Assembly (NCBI GenBank): GCA_016722565.1
Contig: JADKIU010000001.1
Span: 434,001 to 498,000, forward strand
DNA: 64,000 nucleotides
Source: Bacteroidota bacterium
GTDB lineage: Bacteria; Bacteroidota; Bacteroidia; 2-12-FULL-35-15
Direction of reading: 5' to 3'
Of this stretch, positions 50,043 through 59,454 are shown one piece after another. Each line of letters starts with the position of its first letter. The stretch's first letter is position 1. The notes beneath the pieces are model-generated. The model had not been told where the DNA came from and did not search any database. It saw nothing but the letters and a program-made list of their open reading frames with translations. The position numbers were made by a program, and so were the translations under genes.

Positions 50043-51131
50043 ATGGGTAAAGTTGCCTTAATAACAGGAGTTACAGGTCAGGATGGAGCATATTTAGCAG
50101 AATTATTGCTAAGTAAAGGCTATACCGTTCACGGCATAAAGCGTAGAAGTTCAATGTTCAATACCGGTCGTATCGACCATTTGTATAAAGATCAACATGA
50201 AAAGAAGGTGAACTTCTTTTTGCATTATGGTGATTTAACCGATTCCACAAACCTTATTCGCATTATTCAGGAAACACAACCGGATGAAATTTACAATCTG
50301 GCGGCACAGTCGCACGTAAAAGTGTCGTTTGATTCTCCGGAATATACTGCCAATGCAGATGCTATCGGAACATTACGAATTCTGGAAGCAATTCGTATTT
50401 TAAAGTTAGAAAAGAAAACACGTTTTTATCAAGCCTCTACATCTGAGATGTATGGCTATGTTCAAGAAATTCCTCAAAAAGAAACAACACCTTTTTATCC
50501 GCGTTCACCTTACGGTGTTGCAAAAGTTTATGGTTTCTGGATTACGAAAAACTATCGTGAAGCTTATGGAATGTACACATGCAATGGTATCTTGTTTAAT
50601 CATGAAAGTCCGTTGCGTGGAGAAACATTTGTGACACGTAAAATTACTCGTGCCGTTGCAAAAATTCATTTAAAGATGCAAGAGAAATTGTTTCTTGGAA
50701 ACTTAGATGCAGAGCGCGACTGGGGACATGCAAAAGATTATGTGGAAGGTATGTGGATGATGATGCAGCAAAAAGAAGGAGATGATTTTGTGTTGGCTAC
50801 AGGAGTGAAAATTACCGTTCGTAAATTTGTTGATTTGGCTTTTGCCGAAGTTGGAGTGAAGATTAGATGGGAAGGAAAAGGCGTTGATGAAAAGGGATAC
50901 AATGCGGAAACAGGAGCCTTGGTTGTTGAAGTAGATCCGAAATATTTCAGACCAACCGAGGTGGATTTGTTGATCGGTGATGCTTCAAAAGCAAGAAAAG
51001 TATTGGGTTGGGAACCAAAGCATACCTTACAGCAATTGGTAAGTGAAATGGTGTCTTGTGACGTAAAACTATTCGAAAGAGATCGATATTTATTGGATGG
51101 TGGACACGATGTAATGAATTTCCACGAATAG
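50043..51131 (+). CDS. gmd: GDP-mannose 4,6-dehydratase
   Basis: The 362-residue short-chain dehydrogenase has the NADP loop GVTGQDGAYLAE (9-20), the family stretch HGIKRRSSMFNTGRIDHL (34-51), the catalytic STSEMYG and Tyr-x3-Lys in SPYGVAKVY, and RPTEVDLLIGDASKARKVLGW. It converts GDP-mannose to GDP-4-keto-6-deoxymannose. The next gene completes GDP-L-fucose, so the pair feeds fucose into surface polysaccharide or glycoprotein. Confidence 0.97.
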   Translation: MGKVALITGVTGQDGAYLAELLLSKGYTVHGIKRRSSMFNTGRIDHLYKDQHEKKVNFFLHYGDLTDSTNLIRIIQETQPDEIYNLAAQSHVKVSFDSPEYTANADAIGTLRILEAIRILKLEKKTRFYQASTSEMYGYVQEIPQKETTPFYPRSPYGVAKVYGFWITKNYREAYGMYTCNGILFNHESPLRGETFVTRKITRAVAKIHLKMQEKLFLGNLDAERDWGHAKDYVEGMWMMMQQKEGDDFVLATGVKITVRKFVDLAFAEVGVKIRWEGKGVDEKGYNAETGALVVEVDPKYFRPTEVDLLIGDASKARKVLGWEPKHTLQQLVSEMVSCDVKLFERDRYLLDGGHDVMNFHE

Positions 51132-51132
51132 T

Positions 51133-51172
51133 ACCTCACCCCTTTGTCCCCTCTCCAAGAGGAGAAGGGAGT
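51133..51172. repeat. Dispersed CCCCTCTCC palindrome, copy 7 (inverted orientation)
   Basis: CTCACCCCTTTGT precedes CCCCTCTCC and GGAGAAGGG. Orientation as copy 5. It lies between gmd and fcl. Confidence 0.7.
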
Positions 51173-51224
51173 GAAAATGGATGGAGTATAATTTTTTCTT
51201 AAGAATAAAATCAGATCGAGATTA

Positions 51225-52151
51225 ATGAATGTAAAAGATAAAATATACGTTGCAGGGCATAAAGGAATGGTTGGTTCTGCAATCATCAGACGATTAAAGA
51301 AAGATGGTTTTACAAATATTGTAACGCGTGTTTCCAGCGAATTAGATTTAAGAAATCAGCAAGCGGTTGCTGATTTTTTTGCAAATGAAAAACCCGATTA
51401 CGTTTTTTTAGCTGCCGCTAAAGTTGGTGGAATTGTTGCAAACAATACCTATCGTGCAGATTTCATTTATGAAAACATGATGATTCAAAGCAATGTGATT
51501 CATCATGCCTATCTGAATAACGTTAAAAAATTAATGTTCTTAGGCTCTTCTTGTATCTACCCCAAAATGGCTCCTCAGCCTTTGAAGGAAGATTATTTAC
51601 TTACCGGATTGTTGGAAGAAACAAACGAACCCTATGCGATTGCAAAAATTGCAGGGATAAAAATGTGTGATGCCTACCGTTCACAATACGGCTGCAATTT
51701 TATTTCGGTGATGCCAACAAACCTTTACGGACCAAACGATAACTACGATTTAAAAAATTCACATGTACTACCTGCTTTGATTCGTAAGTTTCATACAGCT
51801 AAAAAAGAGAATGCTGCAAGTGTGGAGATTTGGGGAACCGGTTCACCAATGCGCGAGTTCTTACATGCCGATGATCTGGCAGATGCTTGTTTTTATCTAA
51901 TGCAAAACTACAATGAAGCGGGATTGGTAAACATTGGAGTGGGTGAAGATATTACCATCAAAGACTTAGCATTACTCGTTAAAAAAATTGTTGACTTCGG
52001 AGGTGAATTAAAATTCGATACTTCTAAACCCGATGGAACTCCGCGTAAATTAATGGATGTAAGTAAACTACATTCGTTTGGTTGGAAGCATAAAATCAAT
52101 TTAGAAGAAGGAATTGCTGGGGTTTATTCAGAGGTAAAAGATAAATTATAG
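51225..52151 (+). CDS. fcl: GDP-L-fucose synthase (GDP-4-keto-6-deoxymannose epimerase/reductase)
   Basis: The 308-residue SDR protein has GHKGMVGSAI (11-20), LAAAKVGGI (about 64-72), SSCIYP and the catalytic Tyr-x3-Lys in EPYAIAKIAG, MPTNLYGPNDNY and the C-terminal DGTPRKLMDVSKLHSFGW. These are the signature stretches of GDP-fucose synthase. It acts on the product of the upstream gene, with NADPH, to form GDP-L-fucose. Confidence 0.97.
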   Translation: MNVKDKIYVAGHKGMVGSAIIRRLKKDGFTNIVTRVSSELDLRNQQAVADFFANEKPDYVFLAAAKVGGIVANNTYRADFIYENMMIQSNVIHHAYLNNVKKLMFLGSSCIYPKMAPQPLKEDYLLTGLLEETNEPYAIAKIAGIKMCDAYRSQYGCNFISVMPTNLYGPNDNYDLKNSHVLPALIRKFHTAKKENAASVEIWGTGSPMREFLHADDLADACFYLMQNYNEAGLVNIGVGEDITIKDLALLVKKIVDFGGELKFDTSKPDGTPRKLMDVSKLHSFGWKHKINLEEGIAGVYSEVKDKL

Positions 52152-52158
52152 ATTTCTA

Positions 52159-52183
52159 CCACTAAGTCACTAAGAACACTTAG
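52159..52183. repeat. ACTAAGTC/CTTAG repeat, array 3
   Basis: CCACTAAGTCACTAAGAACACTTAG is built from the same eight-base word as arrays 1 and 2, mostly in the opposite orientation. It lies between fcl and the barrel gene. Confidence 0.5.
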
Positions 52184-52199
52184 CAATCACTCAGAAAAT

Positions 52200-53924
52200 T
52201 TGAAGATAGCACTAAGAATATTGTTAGTACTCATCTCTCTCCTTTGGATAGGGGCTGGGGGTGATGTTTGTGCACAGCAGAAGAACGTATTTTTGAACCG
52301 AACCACAAGTAATGATGTTGACCTTTTTATAAAGGATGAAATAGAATTGGGAGATTCAACATATAAAGATGTTCAAACTGGGTTTAAGCCTTTGATTGAA
52401 TCCCTTTCGACTAGAAATAAATACGGAGAACTTCATCAGGAAATATTAATGACTCGTAAAGGTAGGCCAGACGGGTTTGAAAAGGTGTTGCCAAACACTT
52501 TTTGGAATAAAGTATGGAGAAAAATAAATACGGAAAATTTAATTATTATTCGAGATTCCTCCGACAAATTCCACCTCACCATCGATCCGCTTTTTAATTT
52601 TGAATTTGGAAAAGATTTAGCCGACACCAGTGGAGAAAAGCTGTACAAGAATACACGTGGTTTTTTAGTACGCGGAAGTATCGGGAAAAAATTTGCATTT
52701 GAATCTTCGTTTTACGAAAATCAAGCGACCTATGCGAAATACATCGACAACTATATTGCTACCACCAATGATTTGTTTCCACAAGCAGCCAACTACCAAT
52801 ATGATGTTGTACCCGGACAAGGTCGGGCAAAAAAGTTTAAGAAAAATGGATATGACTATGCGATGGCTTCAGGTTATGTTTCCTATTCACCGATAAAAAT
52901 GTTCAATTTTCAAATCGGGCATGGAAAACACTTTGTGGGCGATGGATACCGCTCGCTATTGTTGTCGGATAATGCATTTAATTATCCATATGCGCGTATC
53001 ACCACAACGTATAAAAATATTCAATACACCAATTTGTATACTTCGTTTATGAATTTAACAAATGGTGGTGTAACTACACCTCCAAACGTTGAGCGTTTGT
53101 TTCAGAAAAAAATCGGAAGTTTTCAATTCTTAAGTGCAAATTTCTTTCACCGTTTGCAATTGGGCTTGTTTCAAGGTATGATTTGGGAGGCCGCAGATTC
53201 AAGCAATCGCCAACATACCAACTTTCATACGTATAATCCAATTATTGGAGTGAGTGCAGGAGCATTCGGTTTGCATCATACAAACAATGTGTTGCTGGGT
53301 GCCACACTGAAATTGAAAATCACAAAATCGATTTCACTTTATGGACAGTTTATGTTGGATGATATAACCAATGCAAAGGATCAAATTGGCAATAAATACG
53401 GATATCAGGCGGGGTTTAAATATTTTGATGTGTTCACAATAAAGAATTTACATATTCAAGCGGAATACAATACCGTGCGTCCGTACGCGTATGCAACCAA
53501 AAATCCATATCAAAGTTATACGCATTATAATCAGGCATTGGCGCACCCTTTGGGCGCCAATTTTAACGAAGCAATTGGATTTATAAATTATCGATTAAAG
53601 GACTTTTTTATTCAGCTAAAAGCAAATTACGCTGTGAAAGGCAACGATAGCTTGAGTAAAAATTTTGGTGGGAATATTTTTAAAGCGGATAATCAATTTC
53701 CAATCACTCAAACGTTGGAAAACATTCAAACCACGCAAGGCTTGAAAACGACCATCCTTTATCAAGATATTCACATCGGTTATTTGGTAAATCCTGCAAC
53801 AAATTTTAATATTGTAGTGGGTTTCACAAATCGAACAGAAAAGACAAATAGTACGACAATTGCTACGCAATTCGTATATTTCGGAATCAGAACATCGCTT
53901 GCTAATTTTTATTACGACTTTTAA
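52200..53924 (+). CDS. RemB/Wzi-like outer-membrane beta-barrel protein, first copy
   Basis: The 574-residue protein has a signal peptide (KIALRILLVLISLLWIGAGGDVCAQ) and a beta-rich body ending in ...SLANFYYDF. It contains the characteristic INFQ-type segment MFNFQIGHGKHFVGDGYRSLLLSDNAFNYPYARITT (about 237-272). I recall this segment from Bacteroidota proteins labelled gliding-motility RemB or capsule-assembly Wzi-like. The start is TTG 52200; no ATG in frame preserves the signal peptide. The partner copy at 55021 and the intervening wecA-like gene suggest a polysaccharide surface locus, with GDP-fucose supplied by the two preceding genes. Confidence 0.8.
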   Translation: MKIALRILLVLISLLWIGAGGDVCAQQKNVFLNRTTSNDVDLFIKDEIELGDSTYKDVQTGFKPLIESLSTRNKYGELHQEILMTRKGRPDGFEKVLPNTFWNKVWRKINTENLIIIRDSSDKFHLTIDPLFNFEFGKDLADTSGEKLYKNTRGFLVRGSIGKKFAFESSFYENQATYAKYIDNYIATTNDLFPQAANYQYDVVPGQGRAKKFKKNGYDYAMASGYVSYSPIKMFNFQIGHGKHFVGDGYRSLLLSDNAFNYPYARITTTYKNIQYTNLYTSFMNLTNGGVTTPPNVERLFQKKIGSFQFLSANFFHRLQLGLFQGMIWEAADSSNRQHTNFHTYNPIIGVSAGAFGLHHTNNVLLGATLKLKITKSISLYGQFMLDDITNAKDQIGNKYGYQAGFKYFDVFTIKNLHIQAEYNTVRPYAYATKNPYQSYTHYNQALAHPLGANFNEAIGFINYRLKDFFIQLKANYAVKGNDSLSKNFGGNIFKADNQFPITQTLENIQTTQGLKTTILYQDIHIGYLVNPATNFNIVVGFTNRTEKTNSTTIATQFVYFGIRTSLANFYYDF

Positions 53925-53927
53925 CCT

Positions 53928-55028
53928 ATGGCATTTTTAATATTGGTTTTTATTACTTCATTTTTTGTGGTGCTCCTTTCAACTCCATCGTTGATTAAAG
54001 TGGCAATCCTAAAACGTTTGTTTGATGCTCCCGGTGATACACGAAAGCTTCATACACGGATGATTCCAACCATTGGAGGGATTATTATTTTTGCAGGAAC
54101 ATTGTTTGCTTATTCACTTTGGTTTCCTGAGCAAGTGGATAATTATCCGCAGCTGGCTAGAAGTATTAACGATTATAAGTTTATTGTTGCCACTTTATTG
54201 GTGATGTTTTTTGTAGGGGTGAAAGATGATATTATTGGAACGGCTCCTGTAAAAAAATTAGTAGCCCATGTTTTAGTTGGGATGGTATTGGTGTTAATGG
54301 CAGATATTCGAATAGTAAGTATGCACGGGTTGTTCGGGATAGATGTATTGCCATTGTGGACCAGTGTGTTTTTGTCGTTGTTCACCTACATTGTTGTTGT
54401 GAATGCATTCAACTTAATTGACGGAGTAGACGGATTAGCAGGTGGCGTTGGGTTTATTGCTTCCTCTGCATTCGGAGCATGGTTTGCATTGGCAGGCGAT
54501 CCTGCAATGGCTTGTTTGGCCTTTGCTTTGTCCGGTTCATTGCTTGCGTTTTTGTTTTTCAATTTTTCCCCAGCTAAAATATTTATGGGTGATTCCGGTT
54601 CATTAACCATCGGATTAATCATTTGTATTCTTGCGATTAAAGTAATCGGATACGATGTGAGTGCCATCGAAAATAAAGCTATTCTGAATGTTTCTAAACC
54701 TATTTTTGCGATGGCCGTGTTGGTATATCCGTTAGTAGATACATTGCGTATTTTTATTTATCGGGCCGTTAGAGGAGTGTCGCCTTTCTCTGCCGACAGA
54801 AACCATTTACACCATCGTTTGTTAGATATCGGCTTAAGCCATAAAGGAACAGTTATCACCATCTATTTTTTTAACATTGCAGTAATTGGTTTAACCGTTG
54901 CACTTGCACTTTCCAGCATCAATGCGAATTACTCACTTATTATTGTCGCTGCGGTTTCTCTTACTCTTGCACAGATTCCTTTCTTCATTAAGAAAAAGAA
55001 AAACAGAACAGCAAAGGAGAATGATTAA
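53928..55028 (+). CDS. wecA: Undecaprenyl-phosphate sugar-1-phosphate transferase (WecA/TagO-like)
   Basis: This 366-residue polytopic protein of the PNPT family has about eleven transmembrane helices. It shows the early KLHTRMIPTIGG motif (about 40-51), the metal-binding FVGVKDDIIG (about 95-104), NAFNLIDGVDGLAGG (about 163-177), FMGDSGSL and the HIP-type loop DRNHLHHRLL. It transfers a sugar-1-phosphate (usually GlcNAc) from UDP-sugar to undecaprenyl phosphate, the first membrane step in O-antigen, capsule or wall polysaccharide synthesis. It starts 3 bases after the preceding barrel gene and overlaps the next by 8 bases. Confidence 0.94.
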   Translation: MAFLILVFITSFFVVLLSTPSLIKVAILKRLFDAPGDTRKLHTRMIPTIGGIIIFAGTLFAYSLWFPEQVDNYPQLARSINDYKFIVATLLVMFFVGVKDDIIGTAPVKKLVAHVLVGMVLVLMADIRIVSMHGLFGIDVLPLWTSVFLSLFTYIVVVNAFNLIDGVDGLAGGVGFIASSAFGAWFALAGDPAMACLAFALSGSLLAFLFFNFSPAKIFMGDSGSLTIGLIICILAIKVIGYDVSAIENKAILNVSKPIFAMAVLVYPLVDTLRIFIYRAVRGVSPFSADRNHLHHRLLDIGLSHKGTVITIYFFNIAVIGLTVALALSSINANYSLIIVAAVSLTLAQIPFFIKKKKNRTAKEND

Positions 55029-56640
55029 TAAAAACCATATTGTTTTCTGCATCGGCTTTTTGTTGCTGCTACCTATTTCTTTGTTTTCGCAGCAATGGAA
55101 CTATTCACTTAGCCGGGATTTCTTATGGGGGATTGATAATTATTACAACAATAAAGAAGAAAATACGTCTACGTTTGTTAAGCCTTACCGCTTGCAAGAG
55201 ATTAAAAAAATAAAAGATTCTTCAGCAGTATTCCCTCGTTTATTGGCAGGCACAAAAGCAGAAGAAAAAGATAAAAAAGCGAATGCACAAATTGAAGTTT
55301 ACCCATTACTTTCTGCAAAAGGAGGCTACGACCTTTCTCCCAATTCACATGCAACCAGCGATTTTGGAATCGGAGCCACGTTATTAGCATTTTATAAGGA
55401 TAAAGTAGCGTTGTGTTTCCAAGGCTATGGTTCCAGGGGAGTGTATACTTCTTTTATGGATTCGATTACTCGCGAAAGCAGAGTCATTCCTGGAATGGGC
55501 TATGCCTATGTTTCAAAAAATGATTCATTACATCCGCAATATGCAATGCAGTATTTTGCAGGATACATTTCTTATTCACCCAACAAAATTTTTAATTTTC
55601 AAGCAGGGCGTGATAAACATTTCTGGGGCGATGGTTATCGTTCCTTGTTTTTATCTGATGTAGCGGCTCCTTATCCGTATTTAAAAATTACGACCAATGT
55701 ATGGAAGTTGAGTTATGTGAATTTGTTTACCATCATGAAAGATGCAACAAACCCATCCGGATTTAAAAAAGATTGGCTAACGAAATATGCAACGTTTCAT
55801 CATTTGAGTTGGAATGCAACCAAGCGAATCAATATTGGATTGTTCGAATCAATTGTTTGGCAAGGATCTGACAGTACTCGTCATCGCGGGTACGATGTAA
55901 ATTATTTAAATCCGATTATGTTTTTCCGTCCAACGGAATATTCTTTAGGCTCCAGCGACAATGCATTTGTAGGATTGGATTTTAAAATCAAAGCATTTAA
56001 AAAGCAGCAATTCTATGGTCAGCTTTTATTGGATGAATTTTTATTAAAGGAAGTAGTGGCGGATTTAAAGCACGCGATTAGGAAGGACACCACAGCTAAA
56101 TGGGGTTGGTGGGCAAACAAACAAGCTTTTCAGATCGGGTTTAAGAGCTTTGATTTGTTTCGAATAAAAAATTTGAATTTTCAAACCGAGTTTAACTATG
56201 TTCGTCCGTTTACCTATTCCCACGGGAGTGTACAGCAAAATTATGGTCATATGAATCAGCCATTAGCACATCCGTTGGGAGCTAATTTTATGGAGTCGGT
56301 AACATTTTTGAATTATCGTTTCAAACGATTATTCATAGAAGCAAAGCTAATGTATGCAGTATATGGAGATGACAGTCCTGGTAGCGATTTCGGCAAAAAT
56401 ATTTTTATTTCCTATGTGAACAGAGCAGGCGATTACAATCATTACACGACACAAGGATTTCGAACAAATTTGATGACAACCTCCTTACGTGGGGCATATA
56501 TATTGGATACACGAATGAATTTGAAGATAGAACTGGGCGTTGCGAATAGAATTATTCAAACAGCATCGGTAAGTAAACAAAACCCATATGTATTTATTGG
56601 TATCAAAACCGATTTAGGAAATATGTATGACGATTATTGA
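55021..56640 (+). CDS. RemB/Wzi-like outer-membrane beta-barrel protein, second copy
   Basis: About 539 residues from ATG 55021, whose signal peptide (MINKNHIVFCIGFLLLLPISLFSQQ) is lost if the longer frame, which begins inside wecA, is used. The segment IFNFQAGRDKHFWGDGYRSLFLSDVAAPYPYLKITT parallels that of the first copy, and both end in Gly/Asn-Met-Tyr/Phe-x-Asp-Phe/Tyr. The two are diverged paralogues flanking wecA. A likely place is the outer membrane, binding or organising surface polysaccharide; participation in motility is possible because RemB does so elsewhere. Confidence 0.8.
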   Translation: MINKNHIVFCIGFLLLLPISLFSQQWNYSLSRDFLWGIDNYYNNKEENTSTFVKPYRLQEIKKIKDSSAVFPRLLAGTKAEEKDKKANAQIEVYPLLSAKGGYDLSPNSHATSDFGIGATLLAFYKDKVALCFQGYGSRGVYTSFMDSITRESRVIPGMGYAYVSKNDSLHPQYAMQYFAGYISYSPNKIFNFQAGRDKHFWGDGYRSLFLSDVAAPYPYLKITTNVWKLSYVNLFTIMKDATNPSGFKKDWLTKYATFHHLSWNATKRINIGLFESIVWQGSDSTRHRGYDVNYLNPIMFFRPTEYSLGSSDNAFVGLDFKIKAFKKQQFYGQLLLDEFLLKEVVADLKHAIRKDTTAKWGWWANKQAFQIGFKSFDLFRIKNLNFQTEFNYVRPFTYSHGSVQQNYGHMNQPLAHPLGANFMESVTFLNYRFKRLFIEAKLMYAVYGDDSPGSDFGKNIFISYVNRAGDYNHYTTQGFRTNLMTTSLRGAYILDTRMNLKIELGVANRIIQTASVSKQNPYVFIGIKTDLGNMYDDY

Positions 56641-56683
56641 TATTTTTTTATTTTAGTGAATACTAATTTTAGCTCCATAAAAC

Positions 56684-57709
56684 ATGAAAAAAATTTTTAC
56701 TCCACTCTTCTTCTTGTTAACGATAGGATTTACGCAAGCACAAAATATTTTGTTTGTTAACGACAATGATGCGATCACTGCAAATACAACAACAATGCTT
56801 ACTTCCTTAAATAGTTCTTCCTACGCGACCTATACTTATTGGAGCATCCCGGATTCTACTACCACACTCACATCCGCTTACATGGATAATTTTGATTTGG
56901 TAATTTGGTATTGCTCAACAGATGGAGTTGGTTTGGAGATTTGGGGTGGATCAGCAACTGGAAATGCAGAAGTGGTAAATTATATCAATTCGGGCAAGGC
57001 GTTCTGGTTAATCGGGTTGGACATTATGTATCAGCAATACGCAGGTGGTCCATCTACATTTGTGTCAGGAGATTTCGCCTACGACCAGTTGGGATTACAA
57101 TCGTATGACTCGCAATCCTATTTAAATGATGGTAGTTTAGGGGTAGATAATGTAGTGAAGATGGCGGGTGTTCCTGCTAGTTTTCCTGCAACAATTCAAT
57201 GGGTGTTTTCTTCATTATGGTATGTTGACGGCTGCACCGCTTTAGCCGGTACAATGTCGATGTACGAAATGGGAGGTGTTGGAACGTATCCGCTTTTGGG
57301 AAGTGATTGTATGTTTCATAAAAATGATTTAGGCGGTAATGTAATGAGTACATTTTTTGATCCTGCATTAATTGATACGGAGCCGAACAGAATTGATTTT
57401 TTAGACGAGAGCATTACCTATCTTTTGAACGGAGTGGGTATTCAGGAGAACAGTTTTGTTTCGGGATTAACCGTGGCACCAAATCCTGTAAAAAATGCAA
57501 CAACGATTCGTTTTAATTTGTTGCAGGAATCAAGCGTTTCATACTCATTATACGCTATTAACGGAAGTCTTGTAAAATCACAAAGCCTAGGGAAATTGAA
57601 TGGTGAAAATACCATTCAAATTGATTTGGAATCCGTTGAATCAGGGATGTATTTTTTGACATTAACTACGGATCAATCACAACAATTTATAAAATTAATA
57701 AAGGATTAG
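56684..57709 (+). CDS. T9SS cargo protein with Rossmann-like N-terminal domain
   Basis: The 341-residue protein has a signal peptide (to about residue 20). A domain of about 230 residues follows, beginning ILFVNDNDAITANTTTMLTSL and including NFDLVIWYCSTDGVGLEIW and INSGKAFWLIGLDIMYQ. This resembles the ThuA/class I glutamine amidotransferase-like folds often found on secreted Bacteroidota proteins; that assignment is tentative. The type A sorting domain runs from about 255 (VAPNPVKNATTIRFNL) to the end. It is exported through SprA. Function unknown. Confidence 0.85.
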   Translation: MKKIFTPLFFLLTIGFTQAQNILFVNDNDAITANTTTMLTSLNSSSYATYTYWSIPDSTTTLTSAYMDNFDLVIWYCSTDGVGLEIWGGSATGNAEVVNYINSGKAFWLIGLDIMYQQYAGGPSTFVSGDFAYDQLGLQSYDSQSYLNDGSLGVDNVVKMAGVPASFPATIQWVFSSLWYVDGCTALAGTMSMYEMGGVGTYPLLGSDCMFHKNDLGGNVMSTFFDPALIDTEPNRIDFLDESITYLLNGVGIQENSFVSGLTVAPNPVKNATTIRFNLLQESSVSYSLYAINGSLVKSQSLGKLNGENTIQIDLESVESGMYFLTLTTDQSQQFIKLIKD

Positions 57710-57756
57710 TTTTTGATTTGGTCCGTTTTATTTTATGTATTGGCAAGTTTGTTTCT

Positions 57757-57782
57757 GAAGGGGATGAAATTTCATCCCCTTC
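57757..57782. other. Perfect 26-base palindrome
   Basis: GAAGGGGATGAAA (57757-57769) is followed directly by its exact reverse complement. No T-run follows, so it could be an inefficient terminator, a processing hairpin or a protein-binding site upstream of the cytochrome oxidase genes. Confidence 0.7.
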
Positions 57783-57871
57783 AATTAAGAAATAGTCTAA
57801 ATTCTCACTTTTCCCTTTCAGATTCCCCTAATAATTGGTAAAATTGCAGTGCTTTTTAAAAAGCGAGCACC

Positions 57872-58771
57872 TTGCAGACCGAAAACGTAAATATCATCGA
57901 AAAATCAGAGCTTCAGACCAGTAAACTGCGTGACTACGCAATGTTTATGAAGTTTCGTTTGGCGTCACTTGTTGTAATCTCTGCGGGCATTGCTTTTGCT
58001 GCAGCTTCAAAAGAGTTGGATTGGGCAAAAATGGGGTGGTTGGTGTTAGGAGGATTTTTGGTGACCGGTTCTTCCAATGGTTTTAATCAAATCCTTGAAC
58101 GCGATTTAGATAAATTAATGACGCGTACCCAAAACCGTCCGCTTCCTCAAGAGCGAATGAGTGTCACTGAAGCATTGATTTTGGCTTCGATTACCGGAAT
58201 TATTGGGATTACTATTTTATGGGTTTTTATGAATCCGTTGAGTGGAATTTTAGGTTTGCTGGCTTTAATCCTTTACACGGTTGTGTACACTCCACTAAAA
58301 AGAATTACTCCCTTTGCAGTATTTGTAGGCGCTTTTCCAGGTGCAATCCCACCTTTGTTGGGCTGTGTGGCGGCAACAGAAGGCTTTGGTTCCGTTCCAT
58401 TAATCGGTTGGATTTTGTTTGCTGGCCAATTTATTTGGCAGTTTCCACACTTTTGGGCGATTGCTTGGGTGTTAGATGACGACTATAAAAAAGCGGGGTT
58501 CAAAATGTTGCCATCACCCGGAGGACGCGATAAAAGCAGTGCTTACCAAGTGTTGGTGTATACCTTATTTTTATATCCGATTAGTTTAATGCCGGTAATG
58601 TTCCACTATTCCGGACTGATTTCATCCTTGATTATCTCTTTTTGCAGTATTTATTTTTTATATCAAGCTTATATTTTGTACAGAGATTGTACAGTAGAAG
58701 CCGCACGGAAGTTGATGTTCGGCTCTTTCTTTTATTTACCGGCAATTCAATTAGCAGTATTATATGGATAA
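57872..58771 (+). CDS. cyoE: Protoheme IX farnesyltransferase (heme O synthase)
   Basis: The 299-residue UbiA-family enzyme has about eight membrane helices. Its first Asp-rich motif is NQILERDLDKLMTRTQNRPLP (about 71-91), and a second acidic loop is WVLDDDYKKAGFKMLP (about 199-214). It adds farnesyl to heme B to make heme O, the precursor of heme A for cytochrome oxidase. The start is TTG 57872; an ATG 23 codons later would still precede the first helix. It overlaps the next gene by 8 bases. Confidence 0.93.
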   Translation: MQTENVNIIEKSELQTSKLRDYAMFMKFRLASLVVISAGIAFAAASKELDWAKMGWLVLGGFLVTGSSNGFNQILERDLDKLMTRTQNRPLPQERMSVTEALILASITGIIGITILWVFMNPLSGILGLLALILYTVVYTPLKRITPFAVFVGAFPGAIPPLLGCVAATEGFGSVPLIGWILFAGQFIWQFPHFWAIAWVLDDDYKKAGFKMLPSPGGRDKSSAYQVLVYTLFLYPISLMPVMFHYSGLISSLIISFCSIYFLYQAYILYRDCTVEAARKLMFGSFFYLPAIQLAVLYG

Positions 58772-59369
58772 TCCTATTCAAATGGAAACGACCTTAACAC
58801 CGGGCGAAGAACACCGCCAATTCAAACAAAAAGTAGCGATACCCATGTTGTGGATCGCAATGATTTCGATGGTCATGCTTTTCGGAGCCTGCACCAGTGC
58901 CTATATTGTAAGTAGAGGAGCAGGAGCTTGGGTTCATTTTGAACTTCCACAAATGTTTTATGTGAGCACCGCTATTATCATAATTAGCAGTGTTACAATG
59001 AATTGGACGTTGGCGTCTGCAAGAAAGAACGATTATAAGGGAATGAAAATGGGTTCTTTTATTACACTTTTGTTAGGATTGGCCTTTGTTTTTTTCCAAT
59101 TTAAAGCGTGGGGAGTTTTGGTGGATCAAAAGGTGTTTTTTGCAGGCAGAGACAGCAATGCAGCGGGTTCGTTCATGTATGTACTAACAGGATTGCATTT
59201 GGCCCATTTAATTTTCGGGATTGGGGCAGTAGCAGTAGTTTGGATTAAATCTAGATTACAGCGTTATAACTCCGAAAACCTACTGGGAGTAAGGCTTTGT
59301 GCTATTTTTTGGCACTTTCTGGACGTATTGTGGGTATTTTTGTTTTTATTTTTGTTATTCCTGCGTTGA
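58764..59369 (+). CDS. Cytochrome c oxidase subunit III (first copy)
   Basis: The 201-residue protein has five transmembrane helices and the subunit III motifs SRGAGAWVHFELP and GLHLAHLIFGIGAV, ending with LCAIFWHFLDVLWVFLFLFLLF. The conserved His in the last two helices and the FWHFLDVLW signature place it in the heme-copper oxidase subunit III family. Bacteroidota aa3-type oxidases often have two adjacent subunit III genes, as here. Catalytic subunits I and II are not in this window. Confidence 0.92.
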   Translation: MDNPIQMETTLTPGEEHRQFKQKVAIPMLWIAMISMVMLFGACTSAYIVSRGAGAWVHFELPQMFYVSTAIIIISSVTMNWTLASARKNDYKGMKMGSFITLLLGLAFVFFQFKAWGVLVDQKVFFAGRDSNAAGSFMYVLTGLHLAHLIFGIGAVAVVWIKSRLQRYNSENLLGVRLCAIFWHFLDVLWVFLFLFLLFLR

Positions 59370-59454
59370 AAATTAAAGGAATATTTTGCATATTAGCACC
59401 CGAAATAAATTTTAAACCATTCTTGCATCAGCAAGATTATAACTAGTAAAAAGT

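Noticed and set aside
54898..55020. A longer start for the second RemB/Wzi-like protein
   Set aside because: The extension lies inside the wecA coding region, is Leu/Arg-rich by frame shadowing, and would bury the signal peptide that begins at 55021.
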